Assembly: GCF_014646695.1 (NCBI RefSeq)
Contig: NZ_BMNT01000009.1
Coordinates: 82,634 to 146,633 of the forward strand
Length of the DNA: 64,000 bases
Direction of reading: 5' to 3'
DNA from: Sphaerisporangium melleum
GTDB lineage: Bacteria > Actinomycetota > Actinomycetes > Streptosporangiales > Streptosporangiaceae
Positions within the stretch are counted from its first letter, which is position 1. Every line of letters starts with the position of its first letter. Positions 1-7,890 of this stretch are shown here, piece by piece. Made by a program: the position numbers and the translations under genes. The notes under the pieces are model-generated. The model was not told the DNA's origin. It worked only from the letters and a program-made list of their open reading frames with translations, and searched no databases.

Positions 1-78
1 AATAGTCGGTACTGGTCAAATTTACCGGCAGCGGAAAGGATCCAGCCGAACGGAGAACTTTGCGGGGAGCCACCAGAA

Positions 79-993
79 ATGACAAGCGACAACAACGTGC
101 AGGTGAGCGTTCTCGGGCTGGGGGCGATGGGTGCTGCTCTGGCACACGCCCTGGTGACGGCCGGATACGCCACGACGGTCTGGAACCGCTCACCAGGCAA
201 GGCGGACGGCCTCGTCGCACAGGGCGCGGAGGCCGCAGCCACGACCGTTGACGCGGTCCGGGCCGGCCGACTGGTGATCGTATGCCTGCTGGACCACGCA
301 TCGGTCCATGAGGTGCTCGACCCGATCGCCCATGAACTGTCCGGCCGAACCCTGATCAACGTGACCACGTCGTCACCGGCTCAGTCACGGGAGCTGGCCG
401 CCTGGGCCGCCCAAGCCGGGGTCGCGTACCTGGACGGCGGCATCATGGCCGTACCTCAGATGATCGGCCGACCTGGGGCATCCGTCCTCTACAGCGGATC
501 GGCCGATGTCTTCCACCAGTACCGGCCGCTGCTCGACCTGTGGGGAACCAGCACCTATTTCGGCGAGGACGCCGGGCTGGCGTCCCTGTACGATCTCGCC
601 CTCCTCGCAGGCATGTACGTCATGTTCGCCGGGTTCATGCACGGCACCGCCATGGTCGCGCCGGCCGGCATGACGGCGCGCCAGTTCGCCGACATGGCCA
701 CACCGTGGCTGACCGCCATGACCGGCGCCTTCCAAGGGTTCGCCGCGGTCATCGACGGCGGAGACTACACCGTCAAAGGGCAGCAGAGCCTGGAGTTCTC
801 CACCCTCGACACCCTTCTGGCCGCCAGTTCCGACCAGGGCATCAGCACCGAGGCGGTCGCCATGGTCCAGCGGCTCATCCAACGCCAGATCGACGCCGGC
901 CACGGCAAGGAAGGCTTCGCCCGCATCATCGAAAGCATCAAGCACCCGCAGAACCCGCAGGACCTCGTCGAACACGATCCGATCACCGCATGA
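79..993 (+). CDS. NAD(P)-dependent oxidoreductase, imine reductase-like
   Basis: A 304-residue protein of the 6-phosphogluconate/beta-hydroxyacid dehydrogenase superfamily. The N-terminus has the Rossmann pattern GLGAMG near residues 14-19, followed by WNRSPGKA, where the Arg/Ser position suggests NADPH preference. The interdomain helix carries LYDLALL with an Asp near residue 172; an Asp (rather than Tyr) in the corresponding helix marks one subgroup of imine reductases. The substrate is unknown; a cyclic imine or a small carbonyl compound is likely. GGGGAG lies about 9 bases before the ATG. It stands alone upstream of a broken MFS gene. Oxidoreductase class is secure; imine reductase activity is inferred. 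Confidence 0.85.
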   Translation: MTSDNNVQVSVLGLGAMGAALAHALVTAGYATTVWNRSPGKADGLVAQGAEAAATTVDAVRAGRLVIVCLLDHASVHEVLDPIAHELSGRTLINVTTSSPAQSRELAAWAAQAGVAYLDGGIMAVPQMIGRPGASVLYSGSADVFHQYRPLLDLWGTSTYFGEDAGLASLYDLALLAGMYVMFAGFMHGTAMVAPAGMTARQFADMATPWLTAMTGAFQGFAAVIDGGDYTVKGQQSLEFSTLDTLLAASSDQGISTEAVAMVQRLIQRQIDAGHGKEGFARIIESIKHPQNPQDLVEHDPITA

Positions 994-1252
994 CCGGCCA
1001 TGCGAACGCCTGCTGCTCTTCCTCGGCGTCCACGGCCCGCTTCTCCCGTACGGCGAGGATCCACGTGAGGCTTTCCTGCACCACGTGGAGTCATACTGAG
1101 GACTCCCCGATGACGACTTCGTAGCCCTCGATCTCGGGGTTTCGAGCTCGGTGAATCACCCGTAATCGCCGCCATGGCCTCGGCGTCCGGACGTGCGGCC
1201 ACCCTGGAAAACCGCTTGAGGTGCCCGGTGTGCGCTGGCACGGTGGGTCCTC
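994..1252. other. Intergenic stretch with a possible gene remnant
   Basis: No complete gene is visible between the oxidoreductase and the MFS gene. One + strand frame, ending at a TGA at 1097-1099, reads like the tail of a real protein (...LLLFLGVHGPLLPYGEDP...) but has no start codon with a ribosome binding site. It may be the 3' end of a degraded gene. Confidence 0.3.
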
Positions 1253-2535
1253 GTGCCGACGGACGCGCCTGAAGATCAAGACCCTGTACCGTCTGGAAGC
1301 GACGCGTTACCCCGTACCGGCCTCGCGTCCGGACATCCGCTCCGCTCCGCTGCCTTCCGGTGGTTCCTGGTCGGCCAGTCGATCTCCATGGCCGGTGGTT
1401 TCATGTCGCCTGTCGCCCTGGCCTTCGGCGTCCTTGAGGTCACCGACAGCGCGGCCTGGCTGTCCGCGGTCACCACTGCGGCCCTGGTACCGATGCTCGC
1501 GATGCTCCTCGTCGGCGGCGGTATCGCCGACCGCTACCGGCGCGACACCGTACTGTTCCTCACCAGCCTGGGCGCCGGCCTCACTCAGATGGGTGTCGCG
1601 TTCGTCCTCCTGGCCCACCAGCACCCGGCGTTCCTGCTGCCGCTGTCCGCCCTCAACGGCGTGTTTCAGGGACTCACCAAACCGGCGCTGCGCGGCATCG
1701 TCGCGAATCTGGCGGCGGGACGCGGCATTCAGCGGGCCAGCTCCCTGCTGGCCTCCGTCCGGAACGCCACACGCATCATCGGACCTACGACAGCCGGGCT
1801 GCTGACCGTTTCCGTGGGCGGTGGCTGGGCGATCGGCGCGGACGCGGTGTCCTTTCTCCTGGCCGCCGCGTGCTTCGCCCGGATGTCGTTGCCGGCGCTG
1901 CCGCCGCGCGCTGAGGGTGGCCCGACGATGCTCGGCGCGCTGCGAGAGGGCTGGGGATATTTCAGCTCCCAACCGTGGATCTGGGCGGTGACGCTGGCCT
2001 TCGCCGTGTTCAACGCGTTCAATCGAGCCGTCTGGCAGATCCTCGGTCCGGTGATCGCCAAGGACACGATCGGCGCTGAGGGCTGGGGGTGGTGCTGAGC
2101 GTCCAGGGTGTCGGAGCGCTCCTGGCCAGTGTGGTGCTGGTGAGGTTGACGGTGCGGCGGCCGATGGGACCGGCACTGGCGTCGATGTCGCTGGCCGCGG
2201 TCCCGCTGATCCTGCTCGGCGCCGGCGCGAACACCCTCTGGCTGGCCGCGGCGGCGTTCGTGGCAGGCGTGGCCGTCGAGTTCTTCACCGTCGCGTGGGA
2301 GACCGTCAACAACACCCACATCCCGGAGCGCCTGCTCTCCCGAGTCGGCGCCCACGACGAGTTCTGGTCCTCCGTGTCCATCCCCATCGGCCAGTTGTCC
2401 GCTGCTTTCCTCTCCGTGGCGTTGGGAACGGCGGCCGTCGCGGTCACCGGCGGCGGAGTGGCCGCGGTGGCGATGCTGGCGCCATTACTGCTGCCGGCAC
2501 TCCGGCGAATCGAGATCAACAGGGACGAAGGTTGA
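1253..2535 (+). pseudogene. MFS exporter interrupted by a one-base frameshift
   Basis: Two overlapping frames together encode one major facilitator of about 427 residues. The first (1253-2098) carries an N-terminal basic segment, roughly eight membrane helices and the cytoplasmic loop DRYRRD typical of MFS_3-type drug/siderophore exporters. It stops just after a run GAEGWGW. The second frame (GTG at 2089, to 2535) resumes at VLSVQGVGALLAS and supplies the last helices. Adding one G in the G/GTGG stretch near 2085-2092 restores a continuous protein. Either the gene is inactivated, it uses programmed frameshifting, or the assembly lost a base in a G-rich run. Base use matches its surroundings. 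Confidence 0.75.
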
Positions 2536-2644
2536 ACCAGGCGGGTACGTATCCCTACACAGGGGGATGCCGGATGACGAACGGGATCCGGCCGGCCAGA
2601 TCCCAACGCTTGTTCTCTCCGGCTCACCGCGCCGAAATCCGACG

Positions 2645-3280
2645 CTACGTCCAACTCTGAACGACCGCGTCGATATCCGCGATCATCCGCTTCCAACTGG
2701 AAAGCTGACAGACGGGCCCCATGTGATCAAGGCGTTCCAGAAGCTGCCGCCGATGATGGGTGAAGCGCTTCGCCGTTCTGTCATGCCGACGCCCAGACGA
2801 ATCGGCCGCTACGAGCAGGCACTCCTGAAGCATCTTCTTCGGATCTGCGACACGCTCGACCTCGTGACTCTTGGGAAGTCTGAGGTCCTGCCGCCCACGC
2901 GGATTTCCGGCGACCTCCCGAATGGCCTACTCATCCAGAAGCAGCCACGCCTCGGTCATACGTACCGGGATGGCGGGGACCAGAGACGAGAAGACGCCGA
3001 GCGACCTGGTCGCTTTCTCAACCTCGGTTCGGCGGGTGTCGTAACCAGCGTTGTCGGAATCCCGATGCACCACCAGAAGATCGACCGGAGCATGCAACAA
3101 TCTCATCCCCGCCTCCAGTCGTGACCTCACGTCCTTGGCCACGCCTCCCAAAGGCGCGAAGTCCGGCTTGCTCAAGCGCACCACAACACCTCTGTCGATG
3201 AACAGAGATTCGACGAGGTCCGCGAGTGGAAGGTCAGAGGTCCCTTCCGAGACGAAAAGACCGGTAAAAGCTCGCAACAC
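2645..3280 (-). pseudogene. TOPRIM/DUF4276-like nuclease partner with an in-frame amber codon
   Basis: The reading frame begins with GTG at 3280, directly after the ATPase stop codon. The first 117 codons contain TOPRIM-like signatures: EGTSD near residue 12 (acidic residue followed by Gly) and HRDSD near the middle, then MTEAWLLLDE. A TAG at 2927-2929 then interrupts, but the same frame stays open after it and continues with AIREVAGNPRGRQDL and a C-terminal half ending at 2645. In relatives as I recall them a residue such as Gln follows DE, so CAG to TAG is the simplest mutation. Full length would be about 211 residues, as usual for DUF4276. The N-terminal half alone may be made, or the gene may be dead. 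Confidence 0.7.
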
Positions 3281-4708
3281 TCACCCGACCATGTCCAGGG
3301 GAAGACGCAACTGGGCGCCAGGAGGCGCGACGAGATACGCGACTATATCGGCTTCCGAGAACGTCGGTTTCCCGGAAACCTTGCGCCATGATCCGGCATA
3401 GGGAACGAGAGAAAGCGCAGATCGGATCGATCCGTCAGGGGCCCGCCAAGGTCTCGCCTCGGCCAGCAGCAGGTCGTCAGGATCGCACAGTTGCACGACG
3501 CCGGGAGCATGGGTATTGATGATGACCTGCCGGAACGGATTAAGCGCGTCCGGCTTCTCCGTCGCATCGACCGCCAGGTCCCGGACCAACTCGACCATCG
3601 CCGGGAGGTTGACTGGATTTATTCCGTTCTCCGGCTCTTCCATGCAGATGAGTCCGGTCACCGTAGGGTCTTCCAGCAGCACACAAAGCGCCAAGAACCG
3701 CAGCGTTCCTTCCGAAAGCGCCCGGGCGGGCAACCGTAGCCCGCCACGTTCCTGCAGGAAGAGAGTGAACACTTCCCGCACCGGATCAGGCTCCACCCGA
3801 AGGCTCTTCACCCCTACCCCGGAAAGATCCGAAAGACGGTCAGACACATGCGCGTAAACCGAATCCTCATCCGGACTCCCGGCATCCCTTCCGCTTTCCG
3901 TTGCTATGCGATACAACGTTGCCGCCAGATGGCGACCATCAGTCTCAAGGGAACGTGCGGACGCGAAGCCGTCCGGGGCGCGCAGAGCCGAAGGCTCAAG
4001 CGCCAGTCGACGCCAGCTCTGCATCTCTCTGCGTGCGGCCAGAATGGTCGGATAGTCGTTGGTGGTGACCGTGCTGAGTACCGTCCTGCCGGCCCGAGTC
4101 GCGGCACGTGGAAGCGGTCTGCCGAAGCTTCCACCATCACCGTGTACATTGATGACCGTCCCGCTGCCCCTCTCCTCGGTGGACAGGAAGGCACCACCAC
4201 GACGCTCGTTCATGACCACGGCGTTCCTGAAATTCTTCACACTGTGCGGGAAACGAAGGTGCTTCGCCGCGGCGCCTCGATTGATGTGCCGCAGTTCCTC
4301 CCGCACCAGGACCAAGCGGCCGACACTGCTCTCACCGTCAGGAGAGGCGTATTCCAGGTCGACCTCATAGCGCAGAAAGGTCGCGGTAGGACGAGCGACG
4401 GCTCCTAGATCATCTTCGACCTCCGTCGGCACGATCATCTCGACGGCCAGCGATATGTACCGCCGGTGATCGCGATAGCCGTCCCAGAAGAGGTCTCGCG
4501 GGTCCCCTCCGCGTACACCGGAGACTCCGCGGACGCGCTGCGATGCTTCCACCAGGGTGTCGGTCGCCAGGTACGACAAGAACTCGATGACGTCGAAGAC
4601 GTTCGACTTGCCAACGCCGTTGGCACCCGCGATGCAGGTGAACGGACCGAAGTCCGCCACGACGTTCAACAGGTTCTTGAACCCTCGCACCTCTAGCCGG
4701 GTCAACAT
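3281..4708 (-). CDS. SMC/OLD-like AAA ATPase of a putative defence pair
   Basis: A 475-residue ABC/SMC-class ATPase. It opens with LTRLEVRGFKNL and a Walker A motif GANGVGKS at about residues 28-35. An ABC-type signature (LSEGTLRFLAL), a Walker B (ICMEEPENGI) and a switch histidine (INTHAP) follow in the C-terminal third. There is no TOPRIM domain in this chain; the neighbouring gene supplies one, as in AbiL, RloAB and PARIS-type pairs. Known members sense phage proteins and activate the nuclease partner. The start lies 30 bases after a small ORF and the stop abuts the partner's GTG. Base composition is visibly lower in GC than the rest of the window, suggesting horizontal acquisition. Confidence 0.85.
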   Translation of the reverse strand: MLTRLEVRGFKNLLNVVADFGPFTCIAGANGVGKSNVFDVIEFLSYLATDTLVEASQRVRGVSGVRGGDPRDLFWDGYRDHRRYISLAVEMIVPTEVEDDLGAVARPTATFLRYEVDLEYASPDGESSVGRLVLVREELRHINRGAAAKHLRFPHSVKNFRNAVVMNERRGGAFLSTEERGSGTVINVHGDGGSFGRPLPRAATRAGRTVLSTVTTNDYPTILAARREMQSWRRLALEPSALRAPDGFASARSLETDGRHLAATLYRIATESGRDAGSPDEDSVYAHVSDRLSDLSGVGVKSLRVEPDPVREVFTLFLQERGGLRLPARALSEGTLRFLALCVLLEDPTVTGLICMEEPENGINPVNLPAMVELVRDLAVDATEKPDALNPFRQVIINTHAPGVVQLCDPDDLLLAEARPWRAPDGSIRSALSLVPYAGSWRKVSGKPTFSEADIVAYLVAPPGAQLRLPLDMVG

Positions 4709-4738
4709 CAGATATCACCACAGATCAGTGCTGCGCGG

Positions 4739-4945
4739 TCATGAGCGGTCCGCCGGATCCTCCTCTGCTCTCCTCCCTTCGCACGTCTCCGCCTTGACGG
4801 TGAGCGCCTCGACCGCCACCCGAAGATGCTCGACGACTGCACGCGCGACGACCTGAGAGGCAGCGGACTGCCAGCGTCCTAAGACTACGGTCTTGGCACC
4901 AGGTGGGAATTTTCCAACACCATGAAGTCGCAGCAACAGCGTCAC
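4739..4945 (-). CDS. Small hypothetical protein coupled to the TPR regulator
   Basis: A 68-residue frame, beginning VTLLLRLHGVGKF and ending in a charged tail. The GTG (4943-4945) overlaps the regulator's TGA (4942-4944), and AGGAGG stands just upstream, inside the regulator's 3' end. This gives strong support for translational coupling. I recognise no domain. Its place between regulator and ATPase suggests it belongs to the same transcript. Confidence 0.6.
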   Translation of the reverse strand: MTLLLRLHGVGKFPPGAKTVVLGRWQSAASQVVARAVVEHLRVAVEALTVKAETCEGRRAEEDPADRS

Positions 4946-6564
4946 GCTGGACCTCCTGTTGGCACTCCGAGTGGGCGGAGTTTCTCGTCCAGGTCGCGGA
5001 CGAAGGCGTTCCCCGCCCAGGGGGTCAGACGTTGTCTGGTCTTCTGGATGGCGTCGACGAGTCGGAGGGAGGTGTGCCGGGCCGTCAGCTCGGCAGCGTT
5101 GGCGATCTTCTCTGCCGCCGCGGCTATCTCGCGTTTCTGTACCAAGGCGGATGCGAGTTCCAGCGTGACGAAAGCCCGGGTCCTGGTGTACGCACTTCCC
5201 ACCTCCGCGAGTGTTCTCGTGGAAATACTGAGCGCCTGGTCCGCACGCTTGAGGGCGACCAGGCAGTATCCGGCGTTCCGCTGCACGTGGGCGGGGGTGC
5301 ACCAGTACAGATGCGGGGGATCCGCTTCGGTGCGAGAGGCGGCCGCGTCGTCGTAGGCGCGGTCGAGGGCACGCAGTCCGTCCTCGCCTCTGCCGGCGTC
5401 GGCCAGTGCCCGTGAGAGTGCCAACGAGGTCGCGGCCCGCTGGAGCCTGCTCGGTGACTCCTTCACCCAAGCCAGAGCGGCGTACGAGTGGTCGAGAGCG
5501 ACGGTCGCCTTTCCCTGGTAGCCATAGGTGAGCGACAGGCAGTCGTGGGCATGGGCGAGCAGCGTCGGATCGCCCAGCTCGTACGCCGCCTCCAACCCTT
5601 GCCGGTACCAACTAATGGCTCCCGCGTAGTCGAGCAGGTCATATCGCAGCCAGCCGCCGAGATGGCTCACCGCCCAGCATGCGGCGAGAATCCGGTCCCT
5701 GAGTGCGGACGGCGGAGAACCGTGCCGTAGCAGCCGGACCAGTAGGTCACGCTGAGCATCGACCACGGGAAGCAGCCTGGTCGGCCCGTACATCTCGTCC
5801 AGTTGCCAGCAGTGGGCGATGAGTTTTTCGATGCTGGTCACGGTCTGGGAATCGACGCGGCTGACGCCTCTGATGACGTTCGCCAGGCGGGTCTCCTCGT
5901 CCGGGGTGAGGTGGCGGAGCAGGCGGAGGGCGGGGATGCCGCCCAGGACCACGGCCAGTTCGAAGAGCAGTTCGCGTCGCTGCACATCGGCCTCCTCGGC
6001 GGTGAGGGCACGGAACAGGGCGACGCAGTCCGATGGACCGGCCATGACCGAGGTCTCGGTCACGGCCGGAGTCTTCACCTCCACCGGGCCGCCTGCGCCG
6101 GTCGTTTCCATGCTGACACGCGAGGTTTCCGGCATGACGGACTTGAGGTGGATGAGCTGGCAGGGGTCGAGGTGACGGTAATCGATGGCGTCGAGCAGCT
6201 CGCGGTCGTACGGGCTGTAGGTGGCGTATGCCTGCTCGGTCACCAGGCGTCGAGCGGTGGTCTTGTAGATGCGGGCGAGCAGATCGAGGACACGTGGTGA
6301 GGGGCGGCGCCTGCTCTGCGGCCAGGCCTCCAGGTCGTACAGCCGGGCGGTGCGCATCGAGGCCGTTCCCGCCGGGTCGAGGTCGTTGAATGCGGCCACG
6401 ACCTGGGCGGCGGTGAGCCCATGGGCGTACCGGTGAAGAAGCAGCGGACTGTCGTGCAGGTCGAGGGCCAGGACGTCGGCGATCTGCTCGTACGTGAAAC
6501 CCTTGGCGCGCAGCTCGCGCCCGCGCTCGCCGCAGGAGAGCAGGACACGGTGCCCTTCGGTCAC
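4942..6564 (-). CDS. HTH/TPR transcriptional regulator-like protein
   Basis: About 540 residues. The N-terminal part (AKGFTYEQIADVLAL) resembles the helix-turn-helix and helper segment of long actinobacterial XRE-type regulators; the C-terminal 300 residues form TPR-like helical repeats (YRQGLEAAYELGDP, ALDHSYAALAWV and similar). Such proteins are common in Streptosporangiales and often stand beside an anti-sigma-like ATP-binding protein, as here. The longer frame starts at 6648, but GAGGAGG at 6571-6577 sits 6 bases before the GTG at 6564, so I take this start. It heads a minus-strand unit running into the small ORF, ATPase and TOPRIM genes, so it may control that locus. Confidence 0.75.
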   Translation of the reverse strand: MTEGHRVLLSCGERGRELRAKGFTYEQIADVLALDLHDSPLLLHRYAHGLTAAQVVAAFNDLDPAGTASMRTARLYDLEAWPQSRRRPSPRVLDLLARIYKTTARRLVTEQAYATYSPYDRELLDAIDYRHLDPCQLIHLKSVMPETSRVSMETTGAGGPVEVKTPAVTETSVMAGPSDCVALFRALTAEEADVQRRELLFELAVVLGGIPALRLLRHLTPDEETRLANVIRGVSRVDSQTVTSIEKLIAHCWQLDEMYGPTRLLPVVDAQRDLLVRLLRHGSPPSALRDRILAACWAVSHLGGWLRYDLLDYAGAISWYRQGLEAAYELGDPTLLAHAHDCLSLTYGYQGKATVALDHSYAALAWVKESPSRLQRAATSLALSRALADAGRGEDGLRALDRAYDDAAASRTEADPPHLYWCTPAHVQRNAGYCLVALKRADQALSISTRTLAEVGSAYTRTRAFVTLELASALVQKREIAAAAEKIANAAELTARHTSLRLVDAIQKTRQRLTPWAGNAFVRDLDEKLRPLGVPTGGPA

Positions 6565-6886
6565 GATCGGCCTCCTCACATCGCCACCGGCCCGAGCGGC
6601 CGCATGGCGGTAGCCCCGCACGGACCCCCGAACAGGCGTTCGCCACACCCCATACTTTACTCACTCTTCGCACTCAGATGGTCACTGTGGATGACGTCTG
6701 TGGGGTCATGGCCATCCGGGTCTGATGGTCCTTCCGCGCGTCGCGGAACGCGGACGAGCAGGTGGCGGATGTCGCCGGAGGAGTCGTCAGGCGTGACGGC
6801 GTGGGGGGCGGCGGCCGAGGTCGGCAGGACGACAGTACTTCTCGGCGCGGGAGGAGCCCGCGATCGAACGGAAGGAGCCGACCGCC
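6565..6886. promoter_or_regulatory. Divergent intergenic region
   Basis: About 320 bases between the divergently transcribed TPR regulator and ATP-binding protein. The stretch around 6650-6690 (CATACTTTACTCACTC) is the most AT-rich part and is the natural place for back-to-back promoters. No clear operator or RNA gene is visible. Confidence 0.4.
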
Positions 6887-7459
6887 ATGACCGATCCCTT
6901 CGCCGGCGTCACGACCGCTTCCCCCGCCGTGAAGGCGGTCGTGGAGCCGACGGATCGCGCACAGTCGACCAGGCCGGACGACCGGCTCGTACCGAGTCGC
7001 ACGATGGCATGGCGCCGCGCGTTCACCGGGGTGACCGAGGACGCGCCCAAGGCGCGTGCGTTCGTCCGCTGCCTGCTGGCCGGTACGCGGTGGGTGGAGG
7101 AGGTCGAGTTCGCCACGGCCGAGCTGGTGAACAACGCCTTGTTGCACAGTCGCTCCGGCCGTCCCGGCGGCTATTTCGTCGTCGAGGTCACCCGGCGTCC
7201 GCGACGGGTGCGCGTCGGCGTGTACGACCTGGGCGGAAGCGGTGCGCCGCGCCTCCCGGTGGCGTCCGGTGGCGCGGAGTACGGAGACCGGCTCGCGTTC
7301 GGGGACGACGATGCGGCGGAGCCGGGGGCCGGGTGCGATCTGCTGGAAAACGGACGCGGCCTGCTCGCCCTGTCCCGCATGGCCACGAGGATCGGCTACC
7401 GGGGCGACCCGGTCACCGGGCACCACGTATGGGCGCTGTTCACCGACTCCCGGACATGA
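6887..7459 (+). CDS. ATP-binding protein, anti-sigma (RsbW/SpoIIAB)-like
   Basis: 190 residues with a GHKL-type ATPase fold. The N-box reads FATAELVNNALLHS and the G-box region ENGRGLLALSRMA. A disordered N-terminal 40 residues precedes it. These single-domain proteins act as anti-sigma kinases or as regulators paired with XRE/TPR proteins and DUF397 proteins in actinomycetes. AAGGAG is placed 9 bases before the ATG. It is divergent from the TPR regulator, a frequent pairing, and is followed by the palindromic repeat cluster. Confidence 0.8.
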   Translation: MTDPFAGVTTASPAVKAVVEPTDRAQSTRPDDRLVPSRTMAWRRAFTGVTEDAPKARAFVRCLLAGTRWVEEVEFATAELVNNALLHSRSGRPGGYFVVEVTRRPRRVRVGVYDLGGSGAPRLPVASGGAEYGDRLAFGDDDAAEPGAGCDLLENGRGLLALSRMATRIGYRGDPVTGHHVWALFTDSRT

Positions 7460-7490
7460 CCTGGTGCCGCGACCGGAGAGGTTCGCCGGA

Positions 7491-7876
7491 TCCGCGCCGT
7501 AAGGGGGCGCCGGCAATCGCCGTACACCGTCCCGCCGACGCGGCGCCGACGGGAGAGCCAACCAGACGGACGAGAAAAGGACCGCGCACAGGTAAGCCCC
7601 ACAACACCAGGAGAACCCGGTGCGTGCCGGAGCCGGGTCCGCACCGTAAGGCGGCGCCGGGATTCGCCGTACCCCGTCCCGCCGACGCGGCGCCGACGGG
7701 AGAGCCAACCAGACGGACGAGGAAAGGACCAGGCGCAGGTAGGCACCACAACGCCAGGAGAACCCGCAGCGCCAGGAGAACCCGGCGCCTGCCGGAGCCA
7801 AGCCCGCGCCGTAAGAAGGGCGCCGGGATTCGCCGTACACCCTCCCCGCCGACGCGGCGGAGGTGGGAGGGGCGAC
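7491..7876. repeat. Three tandem copies of a ~147-bp palindromic repeat
   Basis: Copies begin near 7491, 7638 and 7803, so the periods are 147 and 165 bases; the second is longer because an 18-base piece (CGCCAGGAGAACCC...) is duplicated near 7752-7785. Each copy contains CCGTAAG, then GGCGCCGG, TTCGCCGTAC and a hairpin CGCCG-ACG-CGGCG flanked in copies 1 and 2 by CCGTC/GACGG arms. A fourth, diverged copy lies at 10970-11075. The cluster sits between convergent genes, so it may act as a transcription terminator or be a mobile REP-like element. Confidence 0.8.
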
Positions 7877-7890
7877 CGGACGGATGAGCG

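Noticed and set aside
7491..7876. CRISPR array
   Set aside because: Only three units of about 147 bp, similar over most of their length, with no short repeat and unique-spacer pattern and no cas genes.
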